A DNA stretch of 64,000 bases from Bacteroidota bacterium (GCA_023460855.1 JAEWOS010000006.1:1-64000), one strand, 5' to 3'. Positions 46,213 to 54,776 are shown, numbered from the stretch's first letter. Notes: generated by a model not told the origin, from the sequence alone. Numbers and translations are program-made.

Positions 46213-46917
46213 ATGATTGACAAACGAGTAAAAAATGCAGAGGAAGCCATCGCCGGAATTTCTGACGGCATGACTTTAATGCTTGGCGGTTTCGGGCTTT
46301 GCGGAATTCCTGAAAACTGCATTAATGCACTTGTAGACAGCAACGTAACCGATCTTACCTGTATTTCAAACAATGCAGGTGTTGATGATTTCGGTTTGGG
46401 TTTGCTGCTGCAGAAAAAACAGATCAAAAAGATGATTTCATCTTATGTAGGTGAAAATGCGGAATTTGAAAGGCAGATGCTTTCCGGAGAACTGGAAGTG
46501 GAACTGACTCCACAGGGAACACTTGCCGAAAAATGCCGCGCAGCACAGGCCGGAATTCCAGCCTTTTACACACCTGCAGGTTACGGAACCGAAGTGGCGG
46601 AAGGCAAAGAAGTAAAGGATTTCGACGGTAAACCGCACATTCTGGAGCACGCTTTTAAAGCGGATTATTCCATCGTAAAAGCCTGGAAAGGAGATCACGC
46701 CGGAAATCTAGTTTTCAAAGGTGCTGCGCGGAATTTTAATCATCCGATGGCCGGTGCGGGAAAAATTACCATTGCCGAAGTAGAAGAACTTGTGGAGCCG
46801 GGAGAACTCGATCCTAATTTCGTGCATATTCCGGGAATCATGGTGCAGCGCATCTTCCAGGGTGAAAAATTTGAAAAAAGAATCGAACAGCGAACAACCA
46901 GAAAACGAGAATCATAA
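46213..46917 (+). CDS. scoA: 3-oxoacid CoA-transferase, subunit A
   Basis: Transfers CoA from succinyl-CoA to acetoacetate (SCOT). 234 residues with the subunit A signature [35 protein letters not shown] and [16 protein letters not shown]. The ATG follows the dehydrogenase by 15 bp, and its last base overlaps the first base of the subunit B start. The last third ([21 protein letters not shown]) is normal. Confidence 0.95.
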   Translation: MIDKRVKNAEEAIAGISDGMTLMLGGFGLCGIPENCINALVDSNVTDLTCISNNAGVDDFGLGLLLQKKQIKKMISSYVGENAEFERQMLSGELEVELTPQGTLAEKCRAAQAGIPAFYTPAGYGTEVAEGKEVKDFDGKPHILEHAFKADYSIVKAWKGDHAGNLVFKGAARNFNHPMAGAGKITIAEVEELVEPGELDPNFVHIPGIMVQRIFQGEKFEKRIEQRTTRKRES

Positions 46918-47573
46918 TGCTTACGAAAGAACAGATTGCAAAAAGGATATCAAAGGAAGTAAAGGACGGTTACTACGTAAATCTGGGCATCGGAATTCCG
47001 ACGCTGGTTGCGAATTACGTACCGAAAAACCTGAATGTAGAGTTCCAGAGTGAGAACGGAGTGCTTGGAATGGGCCCATTTCCATATGAAGGTGAAGAAG
47101 ATCCGGATGTGATAAACGCAGGAAAACAGACCATTACGACGCTTCCAGGAGCTTCATTTTTCGACAGTGCTTTCAGCTTCGGAATGATCCGCAGCAAGAA
47201 AGTGGATCTCACGATTCTAGGCGCAATGGAAATTTCTGAAAAAGGAGATATCGCCAACTGGAAAATTCCCGGAAAGATGGTGAAAGGAATGGGTGGAGCT
47301 ATGGATCTCGTAGCTTCTGCAGAGAATATTATCGTGGCAATGATGCACGTAAATAAAGCAGGAGAGAGCAAAATTCTGAAGGAATGTACGCTTCCGCTTA
47401 CGGGCGTAAACTGCGTAAAAAGGGTAGTGACTGAACTTGCAGTGATGGATATCACTCCGGAAGGAATCAAATTACGGGAGAGAGCTCCCGGAGTTTCTGT
47501 TGAAGACATCGTGAACGCAACCGAAGCAAATCTGATCGTGGAAGGAGAAATTCCGGAAATGGTTGTTGATTAA
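46917..47573 (+). CDS. scoB: 3-oxoacid CoA-transferase, subunit B
   Basis: 218 residues; carries the catalytic glutamate Glu46 in the SENGVLG motif, where the CoA thioester intermediate forms. Other family segments are DGYYVNLGIGIPTLVANY, GASFFDSAFSFGMIRS and MGGAMDLV. One-base overlap with subunit A. It produces acetoacetyl-CoA for thiolysis; a thiolase gene is not in the window. A perfect terminator follows at 47597, ending the locus. Confidence 0.96.
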   Translation: MLTKEQIAKRISKEVKDGYYVNLGIGIPTLVANYVPKNLNVEFQSENGVLGMGPFPYEGEEDPDVINAGKQTITTLPGASFFDSAFSFGMIRSKKVDLTILGAMEISEKGDIANWKIPGKMVKGMGGAMDLVASAENIIVAMMHVNKAGESKILKECTLPLTGVNCVKRVVTELAVMDITPEGIKLRERAPGVSVEDIVNATEANLIVEGEIPEMVVD

Positions 47574-47596
47574 ATTATACCGAAATATAAATACAG

Positions 47597-47626
47597 AGCA
47601 CTTCATTATGATGAGGTGCTTTTTTA
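47597..47626 (+). terminator. Rho-independent terminator of the hydroxybutyrate locus
   Basis: 10 bp stem AGCACTTCAT / ATGAGGTGCT (one G-T pair), TATG loop, then five to six Ts. It lies between the convergent scoB and xre genes. Confidence 0.9.
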
Positions 47627-48172
47627 TGGTTCAAAACTTTCGAATTTGCCGCTTTCAAAAAATAAAACGATTCTTTTCACTTTATCTTTCTGATTTTCAG
47701 GTTGTTGTATTAAAACTAAATCATTTTGTTTGTCTAATCGCTGAGAATCCGGATTTTCAGTTGGTTTTGAATTCCGCACCGAAATTTCCGATTCTGGAGC
47801 ATTCTTGAAATTTAAATCGGTGTCTTTACGCTGAGTGCGGTCTTCGCTTTCCGTAAAACCCAGTTCTTCGTCACCAATAAGTGAAAACAGATCGGGAAGG
47901 GCAGTAGGCTTCTGAACCGGGGTTTCTACCGGCCTTTCTTCAGGTTTGTCTGTAGATTTCAGCATTTCGCCTTCACCGGTAATCAGCCATTCCCATTCCA
48001 ATTCATGAAATCGCTGCTTTACTTTCATCAGAAAATCCAGTGAGGGTTTATTACGGCCGGATGTAATGTGTGAAATAGACGACCGCTGCACATCAATTTC
48101 ATCGGCAAATTCAGATGATGAATATCCGGAATATTCGATGATTTCGGAAATTCGTGCGTTCAGATCTTTCAT
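47624..48172 (-). CDS. XRE-family (Cro/CI-like) transcriptional regulator
   Basis: 182 residues. The N-terminal HTH_3 domain (about 5-65) is clear: RISEIIEYSGYSSSEFADEI, VQRSSISHITSGRNKPSLDFL. The remaining 110 residues are Pro/Glu/Asn-rich and look disordered (KPEERPVETPVQKPTALPD). No peptidase or ligand domain. Immediately upstream is a 12 bp palindrome and several TTAC-N4-GTAA sites (48178-48239), suggesting that it controls itself. It is in the phage-repressor style but no phage genes are nearby. Confidence 0.88.
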   Translation of the reverse strand: MKDLNARISEIIEYSGYSSSEFADEIDVQRSSISHITSGRNKPSLDFLMKVKQRFHELEWEWLITGEGEMLKSTDKPEERPVETPVQKPTALPDLFSLIGDEELGFTESEDRTQRKDTDLNFKNAPESEISVRNSKPTENPDSQRLDKQNDLVLIQQPENQKDKVKRIVLFFESGKFESFEP

Positions 48173-48177
48173 AAGAA

Positions 48178-48239
48178 TGTAAATTTACAATTACAAATGT
48201 AACAAATACTGTTTACAATAATATCATACAAATGTAAAC
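48178..48239 (-). promoter_or_regulatory. Putative operator/promoter region of the XRE regulator gene
   Basis: Contains the perfect palindrome TGTAAATTTACA (48178-48189), TTACAAATGTAA (48191-48202), and the inverted pair GTTTACA (48211-48217) / TGTAAAC (48233-48239). The minus-strand box TACATTTG occurs twice (48194-48201 and 48229-48236), so the operator sites overlay the promoter. Confidence 0.5.
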
Positions 48240-48256
48240 TAAGTGCCGGCAAAAAG

Positions 48257-48292
48257 TTTTACAAAAGTAAAAGCCAGTACGTAATGTACTGG
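48257..48292 (-). terminator. Terminator of the terC gene
   Basis: Minus-strand 7 bp stem CCAGTAC / GTACTGG, loop ATTAC, followed by CTTTTACTTTTG. About 34 bp after the terC stop. Confidence 0.75.
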
Positions 48293-48325
48293 ACTTCTGA
48301 AATTTAAATTATTTATGATTGTAAA

Positions 48326-49417
48326 CTACCGGTGCAAATGATCATCTTTTTCCGGATCATATTTCAGTTTTCGCTCTTTTTTGCTCTTAGGGAATAACAG
48401 GGAAGCAACGATACTGGTTCCGAGAATTCCCACAATAACCAACAGGGAATGACTCGTTTCAAAACCAATCTGCTCCATATAACCATGAAGCATCATTTTC
48501 AGTCCAATAAAGACAAGAAGTACTGCGAGCCCCAGATGCAGAAAGCGGAATTTATCAATGATTCCTGCCAATAAAAAGAACATCGAACGAAGCCCGATAA
48601 TTGCAAAAATATTGGAGAAGAAAACCACATAAGGATCTTTGGTAATCAGGAAAATTGCCGGGATACTGTCCACTGCAAAAATCAAATCGGTGGCTTCGAT
48701 GATGAGCAAAACGATAAACAGCGGCGTGATTTTCTTTACACCGTCGATCGTAACCCAGAATTTTTCCCCGACGAAATGGTTGTGAACTTTAAAATATTTA
48801 TTCGCAAATTTTACAATAGGATGGTTATTGATGTCAATTGTTTCTTCTTTTTCTTTTTCGAAAAACATCTTGATACCTGTAATCAGCAGGAATATGCCGA
48901 ACACATACATAATCCAGGAGAACTTCGCAATCAGCGCTGCACCTAGGAAAATGAAGATAAAACGCATGATAATCGCACCGAGGATACCCCAGAAAAGCAC
49001 CCGGTGGTAATTCTTCTGTGCAACACCGAAGGCACCGAAGATCATGATCATCACGAAAATATTGTCAACAGAAAGCGCGTACTCTACAATATAACCGGTT
49101 ATATATTCCAGCCCCAGATTTTGATTGTAGAGTTTAATCGACTGTTCAAAATTTCCGGGAATTACTTTGACGGGGTGCTGATGTTTGGCAATGATCATCT
49201 CCAGCTTTTCAGAATCGGTGATTCCGTGGAGCAGATGACCGTACGTAATTAGAATAAAATAAAAACCGAGCGCAAGTGCAACCACTATAAAGCTCATGAT
49301 TCCGGCTTTCTTCATAGAAACATGGCCGCCGGATTTTCTTCCCAAATTAAGGTCAATCGCCAGAATACAAATTACAAAAACGATAAACCCAATCAGAAAC
49401 AAAGTTTCACTACTCAT
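48326..49417 (-). CDS. TerC family integral membrane protein
   Basis: 363 residues, about nine membrane helices. Carries the TerC signature: EYALSVDNIFVMIMIFGAF, RVLFWGILGAIIMRFIFIFLGAALI, and IEATDLIFAVDSIPAIFLITKDPYVVFFSNIFAIIGLRSMFFLLAG, where paired Asp residues in helices are thought to bind Mn2+ or Ca2+. Alx/MeeY/TerC proteins export manganese, and some load secreted metalloproteins. Has its own -7 box TATCTTTG at 49433-49440. Confidence 0.95.
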   Translation of the reverse strand: MSSETLFLIGFIVFVICILAIDLNLGRKSGGHVSMKKAGIMSFIVVALALGFYFILITYGHLLHGITDSEKLEMIIAKHQHPVKVIPGNFEQSIKLYNQNLGLEYITGYIVEYALSVDNIFVMIMIFGAFGVAQKNYHRVLFWGILGAIIMRFIFIFLGAALIAKFSWIMYVFGIFLLITGIKMFFEKEKEETIDINNHPIVKFANKYFKVHNHFVGEKFWVTIDGVKKITPLFIVLLIIEATDLIFAVDSIPAIFLITKDPYVVFFSNIFAIIGLRSMFFLLAGIIDKFRFLHLGLAVLLVFIGLKMMLHGYMEQIGFETSHSLLVIVGILGTSIVASLLFPKSKKERKLKYDPEKDDHLHR

Positions 49418-49432
49418 TCGTCAAAATATGCG

Positions 49433-49440
49433 CAAAGATA
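49433..49440 (-). promoter_or_regulatory. Promoter -7 box for terC
   Basis: Minus-strand TATCTTTG followed by CG, 15 bp ahead of the start. An operator-like AACAAATGTAAAT lies 29-38 bp further upstream, over the expected -33. Confidence 0.55.
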
Positions 49441-49468
49441 CTAAATCAGCTATTATTTGCAGAATTTA

Positions 49469-49478
49469 ACAAATGTAA
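49469..49478. promoter_or_regulatory. Operator-like ACAAATGTAA site ahead of terC
   Basis: AAC-AAAT-GTAA form of the repeated motif, about 52 bp ahead of the terC ATG. Confidence 0.4.
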
Positions 49479-49701
49479 ATAACACTGCAATACCGTAGTT
49501 ATCCACATACGAAATGTTTAAAATAGTAACTAGAAAACGGCATTAAACAAACATTTTTGACCTTAAAGTAAAGTTATATTACAACTTGATATATTTAATA
49601 TAAAATATTGGTTTGCAATAAAATAAAATTATTGATTATTAATTGTTTAATCCACAATTTTGTTAACAGACATGATGACAGTTCACCCTGTTTAATGGTT
49701 A

Positions 49702-49713
49702 TTACAAATGTAA
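49702..49713. promoter_or_regulatory. Operator-like TTACAAATGTAA site ahead of the M14 gene
   Basis: Exact copy of the site in front of the XRE gene, 57 bp ahead of the M14 start and 26 bp ahead of its -7 box. Confidence 0.45.
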
Positions 49714-49739
49714 ATAGCTGTTCATGTGGTTTTTTGAAT

Positions 49740-49747
49740 TACTTTTG
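49740..49747 (+). promoter_or_regulatory. Promoter -7 box for the M14 peptidase gene
   Basis: TACTTTTG followed by AC, 22 bp ahead of the ATG at 49770. Confidence 0.55.
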
Positions 49748-49769
49748 ACTCTTGTAAAATGACAGCCGA

Positions 49770-50876
49770 ATGCGTTTTGAAGATTATTACGTCCCCAATC
49801 CTAATTTCCCACACCGTTATATTTCGCCCGAACAGCTGAGAGAATTTCTACAGGAGAATCTCAGCGGTTTCGTTTCGGTAATCGGATATTCATATGAAGA
49901 GCGACCGATACTGATGATGTCAGTCGGAAAAGGCCCTACCAGAGTTTTGGCCTGGTCGCAAATGCACGGAAATGAGAGTAACGCTACTCATGCCCTTCTC
50001 GATATGCTTGAAACATTTAAGAAAGCGGAAAAACTTGGTGATGAAATTTTTGAGAATATTACACTCGATTTTATTTTTCAGCTAAATCCGGACGGTTCCC
50101 AAACCTGGAGCCGCAGAAATGCGCTGGAAATTGACCTTAACAGGGATTTTCTAAAATTATCGAGCAAGGAGCTACCCATTCTGAAAAATGTTGCAGAGCG
50201 GGGTAATTACGATTACGCCCTCAATCTTCATGAACAGCGCACGATATATTCCACGAACGGAAAAGATCCCGCAACGCTATCATTTCTCGCTCCTTCACAG
50301 GATGAAGCGCGTAATCTGACAGAAAACAGAAAGAAGGCAATGGCTGTGATTGCACAAATTTTTCGGGATATGAGAACGCAGTTGCCGGATAAGATTGCGC
50401 GTTACAATGATGAGTTTTACCCGACTTCAGTCGGAGATAACCTGATGAAATCAGGATTACCAAGCATTCTGTTTGAAGGAGGACATTTTCCCGATGATTA
50501 TAAAAGAGTGCAGACGAGGAAATTTTATACGATCGCGCTTTATTACGGACTGAAAGCAATCGGTGAACTGAAAGGTTCTACAAATGGTTATGAGCTCTAC
50601 GAAGAAATTCCTGAGAACCGCGAATCTCATTACGACATCATTTACAGGAATGTGAAGTTGAACACTAATTTTCCCTGCATTCTCGATATTGCAGTGCAGT
50701 TTAAGGAAGAATATTCAGAAGGCGACGACGATATCACTTTCAAACACTATGTGATGGAAGTGGGAGATTGCGGTAGCCGCAAAGGCTGGAAAGAGATCGA
50801 CTGTACCGGCAAATATTTCAAATCAGAAAAAAAATATCCGAAACTCGACGCTCCGGTAGATTTCGAGATAATCTAA
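49770..50876 (+). CDS. M14 family zinc carboxypeptidase-like protein
   Basis: 368 residues, no signal peptide. Zinc ligands His66 and Glu69 (QMHGNES) and His153 (LNLHEQR) are in the usual order; the DFIFQLNPDG and ALEIDLNRDF segments are typical of M14; catalytic Glu236 may be in ILFEGGHFP. Cytoplasmic M14 members can hydrolyse peptides or remove side groups (succinylglutamate desuccinylase-like). The C-terminal 100 residues are less conserved. It is followed after 13 bp by an amino acid permease, which suggests peptide or amino acid salvage. Confidence 0.88.
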   Translation: MRFEDYYVPNPNFPHRYISPEQLREFLQENLSGFVSVIGYSYEERPILMMSVGKGPTRVLAWSQMHGNESNATHALLDMLETFKKAEKLGDEIFENITLDFIFQLNPDGSQTWSRRNALEIDLNRDFLKLSSKELPILKNVAERGNYDYALNLHEQRTIYSTNGKDPATLSFLAPSQDEARNLTENRKKAMAVIAQIFRDMRTQLPDKIARYNDEFYPTSVGDNLMKSGLPSILFEGGHFPDDYKRVQTRKFYTIALYYGLKAIGELKGSTNGYELYEEIPENRESHYDIIYRNVKLNTNFPCILDIAVQFKEEYSEGDDDITFKHYVMEVGDCGSRKGWKEIDCTGKYFKSEKKYPKLDAPVDFEII

Positions 50877-50889
50877 TAAAGTAAATACG

Positions 50890-52305
50890 ATGTCCAGAAA
50901 ACTGAAGCTTTGGGATGCAGTAATGCTCGTAATGGGATCTATGATCGGAAGCGGTATTTTCATTGTAAGTTCCGATATGATGCGGAATCTTGGTTCCGGA
51001 TACTGGCTGATTGTCGCATGGGTTATTACGGGAATTATGACGGTTGCTGCAGCTATTTCATATGGGGAGCTTTCGTCCATTTATCCGAAAGCTGGAGGAC
51101 AGTATACATTTATGACAGAAATTTTCGGGAGATTAACTGGATTTCTTTATGGATGGGGACTTTTCACCGTGATTCAGACCGGAACGATCGCTGCCGTAGC
51201 GATGGCATTCGGAAAATTTACAGCGTATCTGTTTCCGGTGCTGGAAGACGCTCCCAATATTTACCAGTCCGTCAATTTCAAAATTACCTGGATCCAAATA
51301 CTGTCGATTGGCGTTATCCTGCTTCTGACCTTCATTAACACGAGGGGTTTGAAAAACGGAAAAATTCTGCAGGATATTTTTACCGGTGCGAAAGTTCTGG
51401 CATTGCTTGGACTGATCGTTTTTGGCTTTCTGCTCGTAAAAGATTCTCAGTTTTGGGAAAATATGAGTTACGGTTGGCAGGCAATGAAAAATCCAGGAAT
51501 TCTGCATGGTAATGTACTGCAAAGTTCCGGATGGCAGCATGTGTCGGGAATTGCGCTGATGGGCGCTCTTGCAGCTGCGATGGTTGGCTCGGTTTTCAGT
51601 TCCGTGGCGTGGGAAAATGTAACATTTATGGCAGGTGAAGTGGAAAATCCGCGTAGAAATGTGGTGCTTTCCATGATTATCGGAACTTCTGCGGTGATGG
51701 TGCTGTATTTACTGATTAATCTTGCCTATCTGAATATTTTAAGCAGGGATGAAATCGCTTTTGCAGATCAAAACCGGCCTGCAGTTGCAGCAGCACAGCA
51801 GATTCTTGGTACGTATGGAACTTATACCATTGCAATTCTGGTGATGATTTCCACTTTCGGATGCATCAATGGACTCGTTTTTGCGGGCGCTCGTGTTTTT
51901 CAAACCATGTCGAAAGACGGTCTCTTTTTCAGGGCTGCGCAGCAAAATAACCGTTTCGACGTTCCTGAAAAATCTTTATGGATGCAGGGAATCTGGGCTT
52001 GTGTTCTGGCGCTGTCGGGACAGTACGGCGATTTGCTCGATATGATTTCGTTCGTGATGGTGCTGTTTTACATGATTACCGTTTTCGGTGTAATCTATCT
52101 TCGAATAAAAAAACCGGCAATTGAGAGACCGTACAAAACATGGCTATATCCGGTTACACCGGTAATCTATCTGATCATCGGAACTGCATTCTGCCTGCTG
52201 CTTATCGCATATAAGCCGCAATATACATGGCCGGGTTTTCTTCTTATTCTGACAGGATTGCCGGTGTATCTGTTTTTCAACAGAAACAGGAATTTACAGA
52301 AATAA
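50890..52305 (+). CDS. APC-family amino acid permease
   Basis: 471 residues, 12 membrane helices. First helix LWDAVMLVMGSMIGSGIFIVSS carries the unwound GSGIF substrate motif. GELSSIYPKAGGQYTFM and ENVTFMAGEVENPRRNVV are typical of the LAT/APC group. Likely cytoplasmic-membrane import or exchange of amino acids. Cotranscribed with the M14 gene. A hairpin follows at 52302. Confidence 0.92.
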   Translation: MSRKLKLWDAVMLVMGSMIGSGIFIVSSDMMRNLGSGYWLIVAWVITGIMTVAAAISYGELSSIYPKAGGQYTFMTEIFGRLTGFLYGWGLFTVIQTGTIAAVAMAFGKFTAYLFPVLEDAPNIYQSVNFKITWIQILSIGVILLLTFINTRGLKNGKILQDIFTGAKVLALLGLIVFGFLLVKDSQFWENMSYGWQAMKNPGILHGNVLQSSGWQHVSGIALMGALAAAMVGSVFSSVAWENVTFMAGEVENPRRNVVLSMIIGTSAVMVLYLLINLAYLNILSRDEIAFADQNRPAVAAAQQILGTYGTYTIAILVMISTFGCINGLVFAGARVFQTMSKDGLFFRAAQQNNRFDVPEKSLWMQGIWACVLALSGQYGDLLDMISFVMVLFYMITVFGVIYLRIKKPAIERPYKTWLYPVTPVIYLIIGTAFCLLLIAYKPQYTWPGFLLILTGLPVYLFFNRNRNLQK

Positions 52306-52327
52306 AAATCCGGCTTTACACCGGATT
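52302..52327 (-). terminator. Terminator between permease and sigma-54 activator genes
   Basis: 7 bp stem AATCCGG / CCGGATT with a 7 nt loop; the minus-strand side runs into TTTTTATTT, serving the activator gene, and the plus side into ACTTTAATTTT. Confidence 0.7.
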
Positions 52328-52345
52328 ACTTTAATTTTATTATTC

Positions 52346-53530
52346 TTATTTGCGCACAAATGCCTGTACATCTTCAGGTGAAACTGGACTGCCGCCGAGA
52401 ATTATCAGTCGCTCCACAACATTTCTGAGTTCACGGATGTTTCCTGTCCAGCTGAATGATTCCAGCACTTCAATCGCTTTCGGATCAAATTCACGTGGGG
52501 CAGTTCCGGATTCGGAAGCCACCATTTTTGCGAAATGCTCCACGAGCTGCGAAATATCTTCTTTTCTTTCATCCAAGGGCGGCACATAGATTTCAATTAC
52601 TGAAAGTCTGTGATAAAGGTCTTCACGAAAGCGTCCTTCCTGAATTTCCTTCTGCATATTTTTGTTGGTTGCCGCGAGAACGCGTACATCGACCTTTATT
52701 TCTTTATCGCTACCGACAGGAGAAACTTTGCTTTCCTGAAGTGCTCTCAAAACTTTGGCCTGCGCAACCAGTGACATGTCACCAATTTCATCAAGGAAGA
52801 TAGTTCCGTTGTTCGCCAGTTCAAATTTTCCCTGCTTGTCTTTGATTGCACCGGTAAAGGAACCTTTTACGTGCCCGAAAAGTTCACTTTCTATCAGCTC
52901 GGATGGAATTGCGGCACAGTTTACTTCTACCATCGGTCCTTTGCTGCGGTCGCTTTGCGCGTGTATTGCATGGGCTACCAGTTCTTTTCCGGCACCGTTT
53001 GGACCGGTAATCAGTACTCTTGCATCGGAAGTTGCGACCTTGTCAATCATATCCTGTATTTTGGTCAGGGCCGCACTGGAACCAACCATCTGGTATTTTT
53101 TATTTACTTTTTTCTTGAGGGTCTGATTTTCTTTTTGAAGATTTTGATTTTCCTTCAGCAGTTTTTCCTTATTCAGTGCATTTTTAACACTGGTAATCAG
53201 CCGGTTGATATCAATCGGTTTGGAGATAAAATCGTAAGCACCTTCTTTCAGGCAATCTACAGCAGTATCGATGTCGGCATGTCCGGAAATCATTACAAAA
53301 GTACTTTCGGGTTTAGCAGAAAGTGCCTGTTTAAGCAGTTCGGTACCGGAAAGTTTCGGCATTTTAATGTCTGAAATAACAAGGTCAAAGTCATTTTTTT
53401 CAATTTGCTTTAATCCTTCCAGTCCATCTTCTGCAACAACGAATTCGTGGTCTGTAAGTTCATCGGACAATATGCTGTGCAGCACACCGCTTATCGCTTT
53501 CTCGTCTTCAACGATCAAAATTTTCTGCAT
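52346..53530 (-). CDS. NtrC-type response regulator lacking the DNA-binding domain
   Basis: 394 residues. REC domain (1-120, phospho-acceptor Asp54 in VISDIKMP), coiled-coil linker (120-145), and a sigma-54-activator AAA+ domain with Walker A GPNGAGKE (176-183), GSFTGA (223-228; consensus GAFTGA) and Walker B IFLDEIGDM. It stops at DVQAFVRK where a Fis-type helix-turn-helix of 40-60 residues would normally follow. So it should contact sigma-54 RNA polymerase but cannot bind an enhancer by itself. No cognate kinase is adjacent. Minus strand, between convergent permease and yggS. Confidence 0.9.
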   Translation of the reverse strand: MQKILIVEDEKAISGVLHSILSDELTDHEFVVAEDGLEGLKQIEKNDFDLVISDIKMPKLSGTELLKQALSAKPESTFVMISGHADIDTAVDCLKEGAYDFISKPIDINRLITSVKNALNKEKLLKENQNLQKENQTLKKKVNKKYQMVGSSAALTKIQDMIDKVATSDARVLITGPNGAGKELVAHAIHAQSDRSKGPMVEVNCAAIPSELIESELFGHVKGSFTGAIKDKQGKFELANNGTIFLDEIGDMSLVAQAKVLRALQESKVSPVGSDKEIKVDVRVLAATNKNMQKEIQEGRFREDLYHRLSVIEIYVPPLDERKEDISQLVEHFAKMVASESGTAPREFDPKAIEVLESFSWTGNIRELRNVVERLIILGGSPVSPEDVQAFVRK

Positions 53531-53653
53531 AACGCTCTTGGCTTGTAGATTGTAAAAATAAAGGGCAAAATTACCAATTTTAGCAGCAAATATTATTCCC
53601 CGCTGCTTTTATTTTTAAAGTTATAAGTGTTAGGTAAAATGTTATAATGGTAA

Positions 53654-54313
53654 TTAATTTCTATGTCCGAAAATAGCTGAGCCAACACGTACTGAAGTCG
53701 AACCGCATTCAACAGCGAGTTCGTAATCGCTGCTCATTCCCATGGAAAGAATTTCAAAATGATATTTTTCTTTGAGGCTGTTGTAAAAATCATTCAAAAA
53801 AAGAAACTCTTTTCTCAACTGTTCTTCATTTTCTGTAAAAGTAGCCATTCCCATGAGACCTTTTATTTTCACATGCGGAAATTCACCGGTATCATAGTGT
53901 TTTAGAATTTCCAAAGCATCTTCGGTTTCCATGCCGGTTTTCGCATCTTCGTCGGCTATCTTAATCTGTAAAAGAACATCAATCTGCCGATTGTATTTTT
54001 CTGCCTGACGGTCGATTTCACGGAGAAGCTTTTCACTGTCCACACTTTCAATCAGTGAGATAAACGGCGCGATATATTTTACTTTATTGGTCTGCAGATG
54101 TCCGATCAGGTGCCACTGAATATCATTTGGAAGCTCTGGCTGTTTCTCGGTTAATTCCTGCACACGGTTTTCACCGAATTTTCTCTGGCCACAATCGTAA
54201 ACTTCCTGAATTGCGGTTACGGGATGTGTTTTGGAGACCGCAACAAGCTCTACCTGTTGAGGCAGATTGTTTTTTAGATTGATAAAGTTCGTCTGCAGGG
54301 TTGTTTCGGACAT
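53654..54313 (-). CDS. YggS-type pyridoxal phosphate homeostasis protein
   Basis: 219 residues, PLP-binding single-domain protein of the alanine-racemase barrel type (PLPHP/YggS). PLP lysine in VELVAVSKTH (Lys28). Segments KFGENRVQEL, WHLIGHLQTNKVKYI and LSMGMSSDYELAVECGSTSVRVGSAIFG are diagnostic. Controls PLP and amino acid homeostasis; no catalytic reaction. Promoter box TATTTTTG at 54345-54352, back-to-back with that of the next gene. Confidence 0.96.
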   Translation of the reverse strand: MSETTLQTNFINLKNNLPQQVELVAVSKTHPVTAIQEVYDCGQRKFGENRVQELTEKQPELPNDIQWHLIGHLQTNKVKYIAPFISLIESVDSEKLLREIDRQAEKYNRQIDVLLQIKIADEDAKTGMETEDALEILKHYDTGEFPHVKIKGLMGMATFTENEEQLRKEFLFLNDFYNSLKEKYHFEILSMGMSSDYELAVECGSTSVRVGSAIFGHRN

Positions 54314-54344
54314 AAAAAAGGGATTTTTCCTGATATTGATTTTT

Positions 54345-54352
54345 CAAAAATA
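54345..54352 (-). promoter_or_regulatory. Promoter -7 box for yggS
   Basis: Minus-strand TATTTTTG, 31 bp ahead of the start codon. Confidence 0.5.
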
Positions 54353-54355
54353 CTA

Positions 54356-54363
54356 TAATTTTG
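54356..54363 (+). promoter_or_regulatory. Promoter -7 box for the plus-strand sensor gene group
   Basis: TAATTTTG, 23 bp ahead of the ATG at 54387, only 3 bp from the yggS box on the other strand. A TTG at 54336-54338 gives a spacing of 17. Confidence 0.5.
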
Positions 54364-54386
54364 ATCTACTAATAAAATGAAAACTT

Positions 54387-54776
54387 ATGAACCAACAGGC
54401 ACGAGGTATGGAAAACCATCTGATCAACGCAGAACTGCAGCAGCAACTGCGCGAAGAATACGAAACGAAAAATTACGCGGTAATTAATGCTTCGCGTGAA
54501 GCAGGAAAGCCGGATTCGCTGGAATACAGTTTTAATCTGAATATTCTCGAGGAATATCTGCAGTATGTTAGAAATCATGCAAATGAACAGGGGATTAATA
54601 ATGTGACCGTAAAAATCTGTATGGCGCAGTATCCGGAATCTCATCCGGACAGCCGAATGAATCAGAATTACAGAGGATATCAAACGATTTTCCTTAAGGC
54701 AGTGAATTCAGAATCAGATGTTGATCTCGATAACACGGAAGGTCTGAATTTTACCGGAATCAGACCTCCTTACTAA
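54387..54776 (+). CDS. Small protein of unknown function
   Basis: 129 residues, soluble, no signal peptide. Helical N-terminus (NHLINAELQQQLREEYETK), then mixed sequence (VTVKICMAQYPESHPDSRMNQNYRGYQTIFLKAVN) ending in RPPY. No family recognised. First gene of the group leading to the histidine kinase and response regulator (9 bp before the next gene), so it may take part in that signalling, but there is no direct evidence. Confidence 0.65.
   Translation: MNQQARGMENHLINAELQQQLREEYETKNYAVINASREAGKPDSLEYSFNLNILEEYLQYVRNHANEQGINNVTVKICMAQYPESHPDSRMNQNYRGYQTIFLKAVNSESDVDLDNTEGLNFTGIRPPY

Larger units (their letters stand above)
49418..49769. other. AT-rich divergent region between terC and the M14 peptidase gene
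   Basis: 352 bp. Holds promoter boxes for both genes and two TTAC/TAAC-AAAT-GTAA sites at 49469-49478 and 49704-49713, each about 50-57 bp ahead of a start codon. The middle (49490-49690) is AT-rich without recognised features. Confidence 0.6.

Noticed and set aside
47563..47808. 81-residue plus-strand frame after scoB
   Set aside because: Overlaps the scoB terminator and the antisense of the XRE gene; no support.
48257..48271. Fifth TTTAC-N4-GTAAA site (TTTACAAAAGTAAA)
   Set aside because: Lies in the T tract of the terC terminator and differs in the centre; not counted as an operator.
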